Source of the DNA: Ascoidea rubescens DSM 1968
Taxonomy: Eukaryota > Ascomycota > Saccharomycetes > Ascoideales > Ascoideaceae
Reading direction: 5' to 3'
Length of the DNA: 64,000 bases
NCBI RefSeq assembly: GCF_001661345.1
Contig: NW_017962916.1
Location: 257,369-321,368 of the forward strand
Below are positions 9,304 through 19,225 of this stretch, piece by piece. The translations under genes were made by a program, and so were the position numbers. How positions within the stretch are numbered: the first letter of the stretch is position 1; each line of letters begins with the position of its first letter. The notes beneath the pieces are model-generated. The model saw nothing but the letters and a program-made list of their open reading frames with translations, did not search any database and was not told the origin of the DNA.

Positions 9304-10848
9304 ATGAGTCAAATATCAGGACTGAGCACTATAGCTCTAACAAACTTGGCTCCAATTTCCATTAAGAAATCCATTTCAAACTTCAACACTGTAACTCGCT
9401 CGAATTTATCATTAACAGACAACATTTCTATCTCAAGTCATGTCAATCAAAGCAATAATAGCCATGACAATGCTCAAAACTCTTTAGGCTCTCCTCGAGT
9501 TATTGGCATTGAATCAGTTAATTCAAATAACTCAAACAACAACCGGCCTTTATTGTTCGATGATTATCCTGATGGTGGTTTGGCAGCCTGGTTGGTCGTT
9601 TTAGGTTCATTTTTTGGTTTGATAGTCAATTTTGGTCTTACAAACTCATTGGGTGCCCTTGAAGCTTACATCGCAAAACATCAATTAAAAAGTGTTGATA
9701 CCTCAACTGTTGGTTGGGTGTTTTCCATCCATTTAATGGTCACTTTGAATGGCAGTATTTTATCTGGCGAGTTATTTGATAAAAATGGTCCTAGACTCCC
9801 ATTGATTATCGGTACAATATTAACAACTACTGGTCTCATATTAACAGGAAATTCAGAAACCATCTACCAATTCATTTTATCATTTGGTGTAGTTACTGCA
9901 TTAGGTGTTGCCATTGGTATTGCACCATTGATCGGAATAATATCTCATTATTTTGATAAAAGAAGAGGCATGGCGACTTCATTTGCAAGTATTGGTGGTT
10001 CTGTTGGTGGTTGTATTTTCCCCATCATATTGAGAACTCTTTATACTAAAGTTGGTTTCATATGGGCAATGAGAATTTTTGCTTTAATTTGTTGCACTTG
10101 CTATTTAATTGCTTTAGCTTTATTGAAACCAAGAATCTCTCATAATGAATTGAAACAAATTTATAGAAAAAACCCAGTTGATAATAATCTTTCCAAATCC
10201 ACAAGGAAGTTAATTTCTTTTTGGAATTACTTGAAAGGAAGCTTTGATTTCAGATCTGCAATTACTGATCACAGATTCATGGCTTGTGTAATGGGAATTT
10301 TGTTTGCTGAATCTGGCTTGACAACTGCTTCAACATATTTCGCATCTTATACGATCCATCAAGGCATCAATGAAAACACTGCGTATTTCTTAATTACTTT
10401 AGTTAATTTGACTGGCATAGGGGGCAGACTTGTTTGTGGCCTTTTATCTGATAAATTGGGTAAATTTAATATTATGATAATAATGGTTTTCTTAGCAGGC
10501 GTATTCTGTCTTGTGATTTGGTTACCATTTGGAAATAAGTTAAATGGATTATATTGCTTTGCAAGCTTTTATGGCTTCTCTTCTGCTTCAGTTTTGAGTT
10601 TAACTCCAGTTTGCGTGGGCCAAATATCCAGGGTTGAAGAATTTGGTAAAAGGTATAGCACAATGTACTTTTTTGTTTCATTTGCTCAACTAGCTGCAAT
10701 TCCACTAGGTGGTTTGATCATTGGAAAGGGTTCAAAATCTCAATATGATTGGTTCGTTGTTTTCATTAGTTTGCTTATGTTATGTGGTTCATTATTTTTC
10801 ATTTTAACACGATATTTTACAGTCAAACTAAAATTCTGTAGATTTTAA
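9304..10848 (+). CDS. MCH5: Mch5-like (riboflavin) transporter, monocarboxylate-porter family
   Basis: A 514-residue MFS transporter. The start chosen is the ATG at 9304; the frame is open 19 codons further upstream, but only from a TTG. A Ser/Asn-rich N-terminal tail leads to a PDGG motif at about 89-92 and about 12 membrane segments. The TM1-TM6 region (NSLGALE, ISHYFDKRRGMA, GGSVGG) closely follows S. cerevisiae Mch5, a plasma-membrane riboflavin importer. The substrate is inferred from that resemblance. It is convergent with NMA1, 166 bp apart. A decayed partial copy lies 900 bp upstream. Confidence 0.8.
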   Translation: MSQISGLSTIALTNLAPISIKKSISNFNTVTRSNLSLTDNISISSHVNQSNNSHDNAQNSLGSPRVIGIESVNSNNSNNNRPLLFDDYPDGGLAAWLVVLGSFFGLIVNFGLTNSLGALEAYIAKHQLKSVDTSTVGWVFSIHLMVTLNGSILSGELFDKNGPRLPLIIGTILTTTGLILTGNSETIYQFILSFGVVTALGVAIGIAPLIGIISHYFDKRRGMATSFASIGGSVGGCIFPIILRTLYTKVGFIWAMRIFALICCTCYLIALALLKPRISHNELKQIYRKNPVDNNLSKSTRKLISFWNYLKGSFDFRSAITDHRFMACVMGILFAESGLTTASTYFASYTIHQGINENTAYFLITLVNLTGIGGRLVCGLLSDKLGKFNIMIIMVFLAGVFCLVIWLPFGNKLNGLYCFASFYGFSSASVLSLTPVCVGQISRVEEFGKRYSTMYFFVSFAQLAAIPLGGLIIGKGSKSQYDWFVVFISLLMLCGSLFFILTRYFTVKLKFCRF

Positions 10849-11014
10849 TTTTAATTTTAATTTCAATTTTAATTTTAATTTCTCTTATTTTATTTTTTTT
10901 TTTGTTTTCATAATTTCAGTTTCTGAATTAAAATTTTATGATTAAATTGAATAAACAAAAAAACCAGCGGTTTACCAAGGAAAGGAAAAACAAGAAATAA
11001 TAAATATATTAACT

Positions 11015-11965
11015 TCAAATATAACTCCTATTTCTTTTATCTAAAACCTGACTAACAGGCTCGGACTCATTGACATATAAGTGATGTTTTCTAATGTATT
11101 TGATGACTGAATTTGGTAAAAGATATCTTACTGACATATTCCTTCTTAAAAAAAGTCGAACTTTGGTTGAGCTAATATCGTTATAAATCAATTGTTTTAT
11201 GACCAAGATATTTTTACGGTGTTGGTACAATATATCATGACCTAAAAGAAAACTTCTAACATCAGATCCAGTTCTCTCAACAATCAAGCAGCCATAGTTT
11301 CCCAAGATGTGAGTTAAATCACTATCATCCCAAAGATCAGGCTCACCCATACTTTCAATTAAATCGCCACCAGCTAATAGCATTATTTTGACATTAATCT
11401 TTTTCTCTATTTTTGAGTTATAAATCCCCTCTCTTTTTATATTAATTTCTTCATTAAAATGATCAAAGACTAAAGCAGTTCTAGTATATTTGGGTTGCAA
11501 GGATTCCCAGGCATCGACCATTAACCAACTACTTGTCCTCTCGCATGCCAATTCACACATTCTTACTCTATGAGGAGCACTAGCTAAACCCTTTTTATTA
11601 TAATAATCAGAGACTGGAGAATAGTAACCACCAACGACTTCATAGTTTGTATCTTCTCTAATCGAGTCCAACGCCATTTCAAAGATTCTCAAGTGCAAAT
11701 AGGTGACTGGAGAAAATGAACCACAACAAACAATAACCAAAGGGATTTTGTTTGGGTCAATCAATTCTTTTTGCAAGTGATGAGTGGGAAATTTGTAATT
11801 TTCCAAAGATCTAGCTTGTCTTCTTATTCCCTTGGGCACTTCTTCTAAATCAGCAGTCTGAAAGGTGTATCTTCTCCTTGCACTTACAGGATCGCTAAAA
11901 TCACTGATATCGATATCAATATCAATATCACTCTCACTGGAACTGTTGCTCTCATTTTGCATCAT
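11015..11965 (-). CDS. NMA1: Nicotinamide/nicotinate-mononucleotide adenylyltransferase
   Basis: A 316-residue NMNAT, which joins NMN or NaMN with ATP to make NAD or deamido-NAD, the last common step of NAD synthesis. The nucleotidyltransferase motif GSFSPVTYLHLR is at about 82-93, and the C-terminal SSTKVR motif (ATP-binding SxTxxR) is present. The N-terminal 80 residues are acidic, Ser-rich and variable, as in yeast Nma1/Nma2. The start is the first of two adjacent ATGs. The frame extends 17 codons further upstream only from a TTG. A fossil of its last codons is found at about 8640-8685. Confidence 0.92.
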   Translation of the reverse strand: MMQNESNSSSESDIDIDIDISDFSDPVSARRRYTFQTADLEEVPKGIRRQARSLENYKFPTHHLQKELIDPNKIPLVIVCCGSFSPVTYLHLRIFEMALDSIREDTNYEVVGGYYSPVSDYYNKKGLASAPHRVRMCELACERTSSWLMVDAWESLQPKYTRTALVFDHFNEEINIKREGIYNSKIEKKINVKIMLLAGGDLIESMGEPDLWDDSDLTHILGNYGCLIVERTGSDVRSFLLGHDILYQHRKNILVIKQLIYNDISSTKVRLFLRRNMSVRYLLPNSVIKYIRKHHLYVNESEPVSQVLDKRNRSYI

Positions 11966-12495
11966 TGTTAAGATATAGAGCTGCTTGGTGGCCAAGTGGA
12001 AATCTATGTTTCTCAAATAGCAGAAATCTTGTGAGTGAAAGAGATTTTAACTTTTATAAATGAAACAAAAATCTAGAACAAATCTGAAAAGAATATTTTG
12101 CAATGATACCAAGGCAGCACTAGAGGAATTGGACAGACATCAGTAACAACTCTAAAAGGGTGTGGTTTTTTGATAACACTAGAAGGTTGTATCTTTCCAA
12201 CTTAAATCAGCTTTGAATAACTGCTTTTTAAAACAAAACCGAAGAATGGAAACATCTTAGACACACCCTCACTATCAGGACAATGCTCGCCCCAAAGGGG
12301 GAAACACCTCTATAAACAGAATGCCGTACAGCTACAAGAGGTGTGTATCCTGCTTTGGGTGTGCATTTTCACTTTACGAGGGTGTGAGAAGAAACCCTTT
12401 CTATGTCCAGTTCTATTCTGCTTTCTATTCTGCCTTCTAGCTATTTATGATAGTAGCAGAAACCTATTTACATCCAATGGGGCCTCTTCAAGGGT
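11966..12495. other. Intergenic between NMA1 start and helicase-like gene end
   Basis: 530 bp with some GC-richer patches (12255-12380). No gene or RNA was recognised. Confidence 0.5.
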
Positions 12496-15400
12496 CTAGT
12501 CAAGCCCAGATAGACCTAGTTTGATGACAGTCCTGTAGACATACATTATGTCAAACTCGCTGCTTTCAGATTTAGGAACCATAAGTATCATCTCCTTGGG
12601 TTTTTTGGTCTCACGTACCTTTTTCACTTTCTGGTTTGGGATTTTACTATTCTCAATTGCTTTTAGCTCCTTTTCTTTTTCTACCCTTTCTTGTTTCTTT
12701 AATGTAGCAGCTGCTATCTTCTGCTTTCTTATTTCTTCAAGTTCTTCCAATTTGCTTTCCAACTCATCCTTCTTCTTTTCTTTTTCCTTCTTAAGCTGCC
12801 CCATTTTTATCAACTTTTTGAGTGTCTTTATCAGCCTGCTTTGAGTTTTCATTTCGTTCTCCATTTTATCATTAATTGATGTCAACGAAAATGAAATTAT
12901 CCTGTTGTTTTCTTTGGTTATTGTTTTGGATTCTGTCACTAGAATGTGCTTATTTTCAATCAATTTCTTATATTTGGTAATACTCATTTCCACATCAGGA
13001 TCTATATTCAAGTAGTTTTTCAATTCTTCTTCAATCTCTTGAATCTCTGTCGTTATCTGCGCTATTTCTTTCATTTCTTGTTTATTTTCTTTTAATATCT
13101 TCTGCTTTTGGTGTTCAAATTCATTATCAATTTTTTTTAGAGATTGAATGTATACATCATCAATTTTTTCATCGTTATCATTTACAGATAATCCATTTTT
13201 ATTTCTAATTAACTTTGATCCCATTATCACAATGTTATTTAAATCTGTTATTGTATCAATACCAAAAAATATCACTTTATCAAAAATTCTTGAAGAAAAC
13301 TTTAAAGAATTTATAACTGATGATTTGCTTAAAAATATATCTGCCTTTTCTATATTATCAAAATCTTCCCTTCCAGAAATAACGCTTATTTTTTTATCTA
13401 AACAAAAATTTTCAAATTTTTCCTTAACCAGATATATCGAACATCCACTGGGTATTAAAACTAAGAATTTCAAACCTTTATTGACTTTATTATTGAAAAA
13501 CTTCTCAAACCCATGATATATATAATTATGAGTTAAAGCATTTGTAGTCTTTTGAGAAAGTGTTATTCTTCTCTTTAAATAAAAATTTTCAAAATGTGTT
13601 GATTCTTCCATGTTTAACTCATTATACAATTCTTCATTTTTAGGAATGACAGGGATATTTAGGTTTTCAAACTCCTTACTGGAGTCATTATTATCTATAC
13701 TCATTGCTTTGAATCTGATTAAATCATTCAATTTTTTAACTAAACTCTGCTCAAAATCTGAATATAAGGGTTTCCCAATAACGATACTCTCAAAAAAGTT
13801 GTTGGAACACATTATTTTCTCCTTTTTATTATTCTTTTTTTTAATGCCTTCAACTAAAGAGTATAATGCATCTGTATAGTCAACTGAATTTATAAATACA
13901 ACATGCTTAAGTTTATTTACAATATTCAAATTATTAGATAGAAAGAAATTCAATAGTACTAAACAAGGCTCAAGTTTGTTTTTATTAGACTTGGCTCTTT
14001 TGTTTTTTCCAGTATTTGTTACTGTTTTCTGGTGATTGATTAATTGAATATCAGCGTCATCAATGAATATATTTTCCAATTCCCCAATAGGAAAAGTCTT
14101 GAATAACTCTGAAGGATTTTCGTTAAAGCTGGAAAATATGTCCAACAATCTCGTTGGTGTTGTTATTAAAATGGATGGACAATTTTTGGTGAAACGCTCT
14201 TTTTGTGCAGATTCTTCTTCTAAAGTTGATCTATATATAAATTGAACATGATTATTTTTAATGATTTCGTTTAGTATAGCATTGTCATTATTGTCTAGTG
14301 AATTTTCTATATTATTTTTATTTTTTTCCTTATTTTTATCATGTTCAGTATTATTATCCTTATTTTCATTATTATTTTCATTATTATTTTCATTATTATT
14401 TTCATTATTATTTTCATTATTATTTTCATTATTATTTTCATTTTTTTCGTTGATAATTTCTTTGTTGTTTTCATTATTATTCTCTTTGATAATTTCTTTG
14501 TTAATTTCATTGTTATCCAGTTTATCATCACTTTTTTCGATAATCACTTTATTATTCATCAATTTATTAAATTCATTTTGATAATTTATTACAGATGCTG
14601 TTGAATTAGCGATAATTATTGTCGAGAAAACTTTAGAGGAAGGATTCTTTTTATATATTCTTATGTGATCATTCAAAGCATTGAGTAATAATATAAAAGA
14701 ATTTCCATTTCCTTGTTCATTTCTGAATAATGATAGAGCTTTCCCATAGCTTTTCTTATATTTCAAAACCGATAATATTCTTCGTTGAGATAAAGTTGGA
14801 GCAGCAACATTGGGAAAATTTTTGTTCATCAAGTTTAATAGTAAATTATCTATTTCATAAAATTTGAAACTATTAGTGAATAATGGATTGAACTTTCTTA
14901 ATACTGTTTCTAGATTTGAAAATTCAGATTTTTTTGGATTATTATTATAGAGTTTATTTTTATCGCCAATTCGATAAGTTAATGAATCAAAATAGTTTTC
15001 TTTGATTTTTGAATTGCTAATTTTGATTTTATTTCCTAAAGAGGATAGTTGGTCATTTTTCAAAGTTGCATCTTTTTGATATGTTTGTGATATTTTTTCA
15101 TCAGAGGAAAATTTTTTACTAGTTTTGCTTCTGGATTCAAAATTTTTTTCATATTTTTTTGAATCTGTAGTATTGAAATCAAACTCATTGTTGTATTTAT
15201 CGAAACCTTTATTTGTTCTGTCAAATTTTCTATCATTTCTATCAAATTTCCTGTCATTTCTATTACTCCTATCACTCCTATCACTCCTATCACTCCTATC
15301 ACTCCTATCACTCCTATCACTCCTATCAAATTTTCTATCAAATTTTCTATCAAATTTTCTATCAAATTTTCTATCAAATTTTCTATCAAATTTTCTATCA

Positions 15401-15891
15401 AATTTTCTATTATTTCTGTCATTTCTATCACTTCTGTCAAAACTCCTATTTCTCTCAAAATTATTAGTTCTATCAAATCTTCTATCACTTCTATCACTTC
15501 TATCGCTTCTATTAAATATTTCATCACGTTTATCAAAATCTTGATCACTTTTAGAGTCTTTAGTATATTTAAAAGATTTTAAAGTAGGTTTGAGGCGAGC
15601 ATTTTCACGAGTATTTGAGTGTTTATAGGCAGTATAATTTTTGTGAGAGGTTAATTGGCGAGATTCAATAGCATGATCATTAAGAATATCAATTTCTGGG
15701 TTATTTTGGCGATAATTGGAATCTTTGGGGTTTGTGTTTTTCGGATCTTGAAATTCTGATTCTAATTCTGATTGCTGATGGCATATACTTTTGGTGCTGA
15801 ACAAGTGGAGATTATAAATCTTTGAAAAGTTTCCGAGAGAAAAGACTCTTGGTATAGGGTTTCTAGGACAACTTATTGATGCTCTGATCAT
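12496..15891 (-). CDS. Divergent mitochondrial DEAD-box-like protein with FDR repeats (Mrh4-like?)
   Basis: An 1131-residue protein. The N-terminus (1-40) is basic and Ser-rich, like a mitochondrial presequence. Residues about 120-235 are tandem FDR-type repeats (SDR and KFDR units). A helicase-like core starts near 335 with a Q-motif-like PTLSQRRIL. A TTPTRLLDIF segment matches motif Ib, and IFIDDAD stands where VLDEAD belongs. The Walker A site is degraded (GNGNS, no Lys). The SAT and HRxGRxxR motifs are not recognisable. A low-complexity Glu/Asn insertion (about 480-520) splits the first half. A charged coiled coil fills about 930-1110. The best guess is a relative of Mrh4, the mitochondrial large-subunit assembly helicase (561 residues in S. 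cerevisiae), but ATPase activity looks unlikely. Family assignment is tentative. Confidence 0.6.
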   Translation of the reverse strand: MIRASISCPRNPIPRVFSLGNFSKIYNLHLFSTKSICHQQSELESEFQDPKNTNPKDSNYRQNNPEIDILNDHAIESRQLTSHKNYTAYKHSNTRENARLKPTLKSFKYTKDSKSDQDFDKRDEIFNRSDRSDRSDRRFDRTNNFERNRSFDRSDRNDRNNRKFDRKFDRKFDRKFDRKFDRKFDRKFDRSDRSDRSDRSDRSDRSDRSNRNDRKFDRNDRKFDRTNKGFDKYNNEFDFNTTDSKKYEKNFESRSKTSKKFSSDEKISQTYQKDATLKNDQLSSLGNKIKISNSKIKENYFDSLTYRIGDKNKLYNNNPKKSEFSNLETVLRKFNPLFTNSFKFYEIDNLLLNLMNKNFPNVAAPTLSQRRILSVLKYKKSYGKALSLFRNEQGNGNSFILLLNALNDHIRIYKKNPSSKVFSTIIIANSTASVINYQNEFNKLMNNKVIIEKSDDKLDNNEINKEIIKENNNENNKEIINEKNENNNENNNENNNENNNENNNENNNENKDNNTEHDKNKEKNKNNIENSLDNNDNAILNEIIKNNHVQFIYRSTLEEESAQKERFTKNCPSILITTPTRLLDIFSSFNENPSELFKTFPIGELENIFIDDADIQLINHQKTVTNTGKNKRAKSNKNKLEPCLVLLNFFLSNNLNIVNKLKHVVFINSVDYTDALYSLVEGIKKKNNKKEKIMCSNNFFESIVIGKPLYSDFEQSLVKKLNDLIRFKAMSIDNNDSSKEFENLNIPVIPKNEELYNELNMEESTHFENFYLKRRITLSQKTTNALTHNYIYHGFEKFFNNKVNKGLKFLVLIPSGCSIYLVKEKFENFCLDKKISVISGREDFDNIEKADIFLSKSSVINSLKFSSRIFDKVIFFGIDTITDLNNIVIMGSKLIRNKNGLSVNDNDEKIDDVYIQSLKKIDNEFEHQKQKILKENKQEMKEIAQITTEIQEIEEELKNYLNIDPDVEMSITKYKKLIENKHILVTESKTITKENNRIISFSLTSINDKMENEMKTQSRLIKTLKKLIKMGQLKKEKEKKKDELESKLEELEEIRKQKIAAATLKKQERVEKEKELKAIENSKIPNQKVKKVRETKKPKEMILMVPKSESSEFDIMYVYRTVIKLGLSGLD
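14361..14440. repeat. 12-bp tandem repeat coding Asn/Glu
   Basis: About six to seven copies of a 12-bp unit (CATTATTATTTT on the plus strand) inside the helicase-like gene, encoding repeated Glu-Asn-Asn-Asn. It keeps frame because the unit is a multiple of three. Confidence 0.85.
15262..15410. repeat. Coding minisatellite: 9-bp SDR and 12-bp KFDR units
   Basis: Two adjoining arrays lie in the helicase-like gene. About seven copies of a 9-bp unit (ATCACTCCT, plus strand, encoding Ser-Asp-Arg) run to about 15326. They are followed by about seven copies of a 12-bp unit (ATCAAATTTTCT, encoding Lys-Phe-Asp-Arg). Copies within each array are nearly identical. Confidence 0.9.
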
Positions 15892-16421
15892 GATAATCTT
15901 GTTGATATTGGTGTGTGATTTGAAAATGGGAGCCTATATTAAAGAAGCCTTTAATGATATCAGCATGATGGTGATAGTGAAATTTTCACTTATAATTTTT
16001 TTCACTCGATTTTTTTTGTGTTTTCGAGGCCAGCGGTGGGGGTCGCAGATTTAAGTTTTGGGGTGGAATAAAAGGTGGAATTAAGAAAATCCAATAAGAA
16101 AATTGGAGAAAGTGGAACAATTGGAATAGTTGGGATAATTGAGCTGGTAATAATAGATATATTCAAACAGAAAACGAGTTTTTTTCTGTTTTTGATGAAA
16201 TATAGAACGAGGCATGACTTTCAGAGGATTTGTAATGGTATACCCAACCTAAAAATGATGGAAGCTAGACAAGGAAGGAGTAGTCGTTAACAGATATTAG
16301 TAATTTCTTGTTTGTTATTTTTATTGAGCAATTGATAATCTATGATTTATATATGATTTTTATATAACTTTTATATGAATTGTTTATATAATTTTTATAT
16401 GAATTGTTTATAACAGGAAGA
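15892..16421. other. Intergenic between helicase-like gene and PST2
   Basis: 530 bp. The end nearest PST2 (16335-16415) is built from repeated TTTTATATGAATTGTTTATA-like AT-rich words, plausibly the PST2 3' processing region. No gene was recognised. Confidence 0.5.
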
Positions 16422-17027
16422 TTAGAATCTTTGGATGGTTTCGTAAAAGGTTTTACCTTGAATGAAAGCAACTTCCAATTCTAATTTAGTTGGTTGTCTG
16501 GAACCATCAGCACCAGCATAGGTACCAGCACCCCAAGGAGAGCCACCATGGACTTCATCAAGGTTGGTGAGTAGACCAAAATTGTTCTTGTAGCCTAATG
16601 GAACATAGATCAAGCCGTGGTGAGTTAAAGTGGACAAAGCATTTAAAGCAGTGACTTCTTGACCACCACCTGGAGTACCAGTGGAGANAAAGATTCCAGC
16701 AGGTTTGTGGTGTAAAGCCCCAGAAGCCCATAAACCACCAGTGGCATCCCAGAAGGCCTTCCATTGAGCTGGGAAGTTACCATATCTTGTTGGAATACCG
16801 AATAAGAAAGCATCGTAAGATTGCAAAGTTTCGTTTGTTGCAATTGGGATGTCTGCTGGTTTCGGTGGAGCATGCATAGCAGTCAATATTTCGGGAGACA
16901 AAGTTTCTGGGACTTGGAATAAATCAGCAACACCACCAGCAGCAGTAATTCCCTTTTTAGCTTCTTTAGCCAAAGTGAAGATGTGGTTATATAAGGAGTA
17001 GTAGACGATTGCGACTTTGGGGGCCAT
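16422..17027 (-). CDS. PST2: Flavodoxin-like NAD(P)H:quinone oxidoreductase (Pst2/Ycp4/Rfs1)
   Basis: A 201-residue WrbA-family protein, which binds FMN and reduces quinones by two electrons, giving oxidative-stress protection, usually at eisosomes or the plasma membrane in yeasts. Diagnostic parts are the N-terminal phosphate loop region (YYSLYNH, 9-15), the [16 protein letters not shown] block, [10 protein letters not shown], and the C-terminal [15 protein letters not shown]. Plus-strand base 16688 is ambiguous (N), leaving residue 114 undetermined as NTC: Phe, Leu, Ile or Val. Family comparison favours Val or Ile. Pst2, Ycp4 and Rfs1 paralogues cannot be separated by eye. It is divergent from the zinc-finger gene. 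Confidence 0.93.
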   Translation of the reverse strand: MAPKVAIVYYSLYNHIFTLAKEAKKGITAAGGVADLFQVPETLSPEILTAMHAPPKPADIPIATNETLQSYDAFLFGIPTRYGNFPAQWKAFWDATGGLWASGALHHKPAGIFXSTGTPGGGQEVTALNALSTLTHHGLIYVPLGYKNNFGLLTNLDEVHGGSPWGAGTYAGADGSRQPTKLELEVAFIQGKTFYETIQRF

Positions 17028-17584
17028 TTTTGGATAGGAATTGAGTTGAAAGATGATTCGATATGAACAATAGGGAAGATGTTGATTGAATCAAGAAGTG
17101 AAGAGAAAAACAGGAGGTTGAGGAGGTATTTCTATTGGAAGTAAACTGGGAAAGAGAGCTAAAAACAAACACAATTACTAAGACAGAGTAAGTGATGAAT
17201 AAGATCTTATTCAGATCCAAATAAGATTTTGGGATTGGATTTCGGCCAGGACTGTGGTAGACGCATCTAATGAGGCGGCTGTGTGCATATATATGCAATA
17301 TACCGTGCACAACGTGGCTAACAAAGATATTACCCGGCCGTGATGGCTTTCTCTGCGATAAATGCATAGCAACACAGGAGTCATGCGCTGGCACGCGTGT
17401 AAAATGCTGGAGCCAGGATTGGGGTGGGTTGTGTTTCTGTGGAGCCAATCCCAAAGCAGAAAAAGCAGTCATAGAATAGACACAGGTGTTTGAAGGGCAC
17501 TGTTTTGGAACGATGAGCTTGAAGTTTTCGGCAAGAGTTGAATTGACTAGCAAGGTTGGAAGAAAGTAGAAGAAGAAAATTGTG
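17028..17584. promoter_or_regulatory. Divergent promoter PST2 / zinc-finger gene, GC-raised
   Basis: 557 bp between two divergent starts. Bases 17220-17500 are GC-richer than average. A 69-codon frame there (17270-17479) has no family look. No specific binding site is claimed. Confidence 0.4.
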
Positions 17585-18700
17585 ATGGAGCCCTTTTTTG
17601 AGGAGGAAAAGCTCCGAGAATTGATCAATAATAGAAACCGGATTTTCAATTTGAATAAAGACAACGATAACGAGACGTTGATTATCTATCGAGACGAAGC
17701 CGGCGAGAATATTTTACAGAGTGTCAATAACATATACCGGTTCCAAAGTGGAGGGAAGAAACCCTTTAATAAGAAAAACTCCAGAAAGCTAAGGTATGAG
17801 TGCCGATTAGCAGGGAAACGATTTGATGGAAATAAGAGGCACAAGATGTGTGGAAATGAAAATCGCAAGAATGGGGAAATTAGTAGTGGGAACAATAACA
17901 AAGCTGATAGTAATAGCAACAGTAATAGTAATAGTAATAGTAATAGTAACATTAATAGTACTGGTAATGGTGGCAGTGACAACATGAACAGTATTGATGA
18001 GTTTTTCAACATTTCGTTGATCAACAACATTGTCAATGAGCATGGCGATAAGAATGGCAATAAGAATGGCAATCAGAAGAAAAGAAAAAAGGAATTTAGA
18101 AATTCCAATGAGTACAACTGTCCTGCTAAATTGTTTGTCACCGAGTACCACGACAGATACTCGCTAGTGCAAAGTCCAGGAGGCCACAACCACTCCATCA
18201 AACACTCTGATTTCCATAAGATCTCTCCATTGTTGAAGCAATTGATCGAGCATGAGGCGATGAAAGGGTACAGTCCCCTTTTGATTCGAGATGGATTGAA
18301 GAAGATGACCAAAGCAGACTCTCCCAACAACAACAACAAGAGCAGCCAGCCCAGAACCTACTTTGCAAACTATGGCAGCTGCCATTTGCTAAAGGACGAC
18401 ATCAACTTTCTCAACATCAAAACGATCCATAACATTGTGCATCAGATTCGCAAAAAAGACGAGTACATGGCCAACAGCGAGATGCCCCTGCTCAAGAAGC
18501 TAGAGCAGCAGAGTCTGCTGCCAGCCCTCAAAAGCCAGAAGAAGCCCAATTGCAAAGCAAAGGCCAGCAGGTTCGACCTCGAGAAGTCTGCCAAAGAACA
18601 CAATTTCTATTACGATAAGTTCCAGCTCTCCAGCTTCATCTCCAGCAAAGGAAGCAGCGACAACAGCAGTGACAACAGCCCTGAGAAGCACCACCAGTAG
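17585..18700 (+). CDS. Putative transcription factor with WRKY-GCM1-like zinc finger
   Basis: 371 residues, starting at the ATG at 17585 (the frame is open one codon earlier from GTG). A folded N-terminus runs to a YECRLAGKRF segment with Cys at about 73. A Ser/Asn-rich insertion of about 90 residues follows, then CPAKLFV with Cys at 179, and finally HNH (His201, His203). The order C...C-x21-H-x-H, with a strand before each pair, resembles the WRKY-GCM1/FAR1-type zinc fingers of fungal Aft1/Rcs1 and Candida Rbf1. DNA binding is therefore inferred, and an iron or other role cannot be assigned. The C-terminal third is Ser/Lys-rich. No S. cerevisiae name is given. Confidence 0.55.
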   Translation: MEPFFEEEKLRELINNRNRIFNLNKDNDNETLIIYRDEAGENILQSVNNIYRFQSGGKKPFNKKNSRKLRYECRLAGKRFDGNKRHKMCGNENRKNGEISSGNNNKADSNSNSNSNSNSNSNINSTGNGGSDNMNSIDEFFNISLINNIVNEHGDKNGNKNGNQKKRKKEFRNSNEYNCPAKLFVTEYHDRYSLVQSPGGHNHSIKHSDFHKISPLLKQLIEHEAMKGYSPLLIRDGLKKMTKADSPNNNNKSSQPRTYFANYGSCHLLKDDINFLNIKTIHNIVHQIRKKDEYMANSEMPLLKKLEQQSLLPALKSQKKPNCKAKASRFDLEKSAKEHNFYYDKFQLSSFISSKGSSDNSSDNSPEKHHQ

Positions 18701-19225
18701 CGTTTTGCAGAGCACAGACGCCTCTTTCTCTGCTTCCTCTGCTGCTGCCCGGATTTCGCACCACTGGGCCGGAACAGTCCCGATATGCGCTTCGACGCCT
18801 CGTTTAGATTTCCGATATGAACTTCCACGTGTGCGTCTGGCTATCGGCCGCCGTGTCTCTGTGGCCGTCGTCGCTGTGCCCTCGGAATAAGCTTTTGTCT
18901 TTTTCCTTACTCCAGCTCCAAAACGAAGTGAAGTGGAAGCAAAATCCAACAACTTTTTGCTGACACTTTGCTTCTTATTTAAACATTTAAATAACCAGGT
19001 CTTGTCTTTTCTGGCCAAATCGTCTTTCCTGTTGATCTCACTCCTGTGGTCTGCTCTTGCTCCTGTTTATACTCCTGTTTGGTCTGCTCTTTGCCACTTT
19101 TTTTCCACTTTCTTTCTGCACTTGAACAAAATCCAACCAGATTCAACTCTATTCAGCCCTATTTATATCACCTTGCTCTCCCATTGCATTTCATCCACTC
19201 AAACACAAGAAATTTCATATAGATC
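18701..19225. other. Intergenic / LAM promoter
   Basis: 525 bp of GC-richer DNA. It contains a CACGTG hexamer at 18836-18841 and pyrimidine-rich tracts up to the LAM start. Small frames on both strands are not convincing. Confidence 0.5.

Noticed and set aside
14261-15548. Low-complexity frames opposite the helicase-like gene
   Set aside because: They arise from the 9-bp and 12-bp coding repeats read in other frames.
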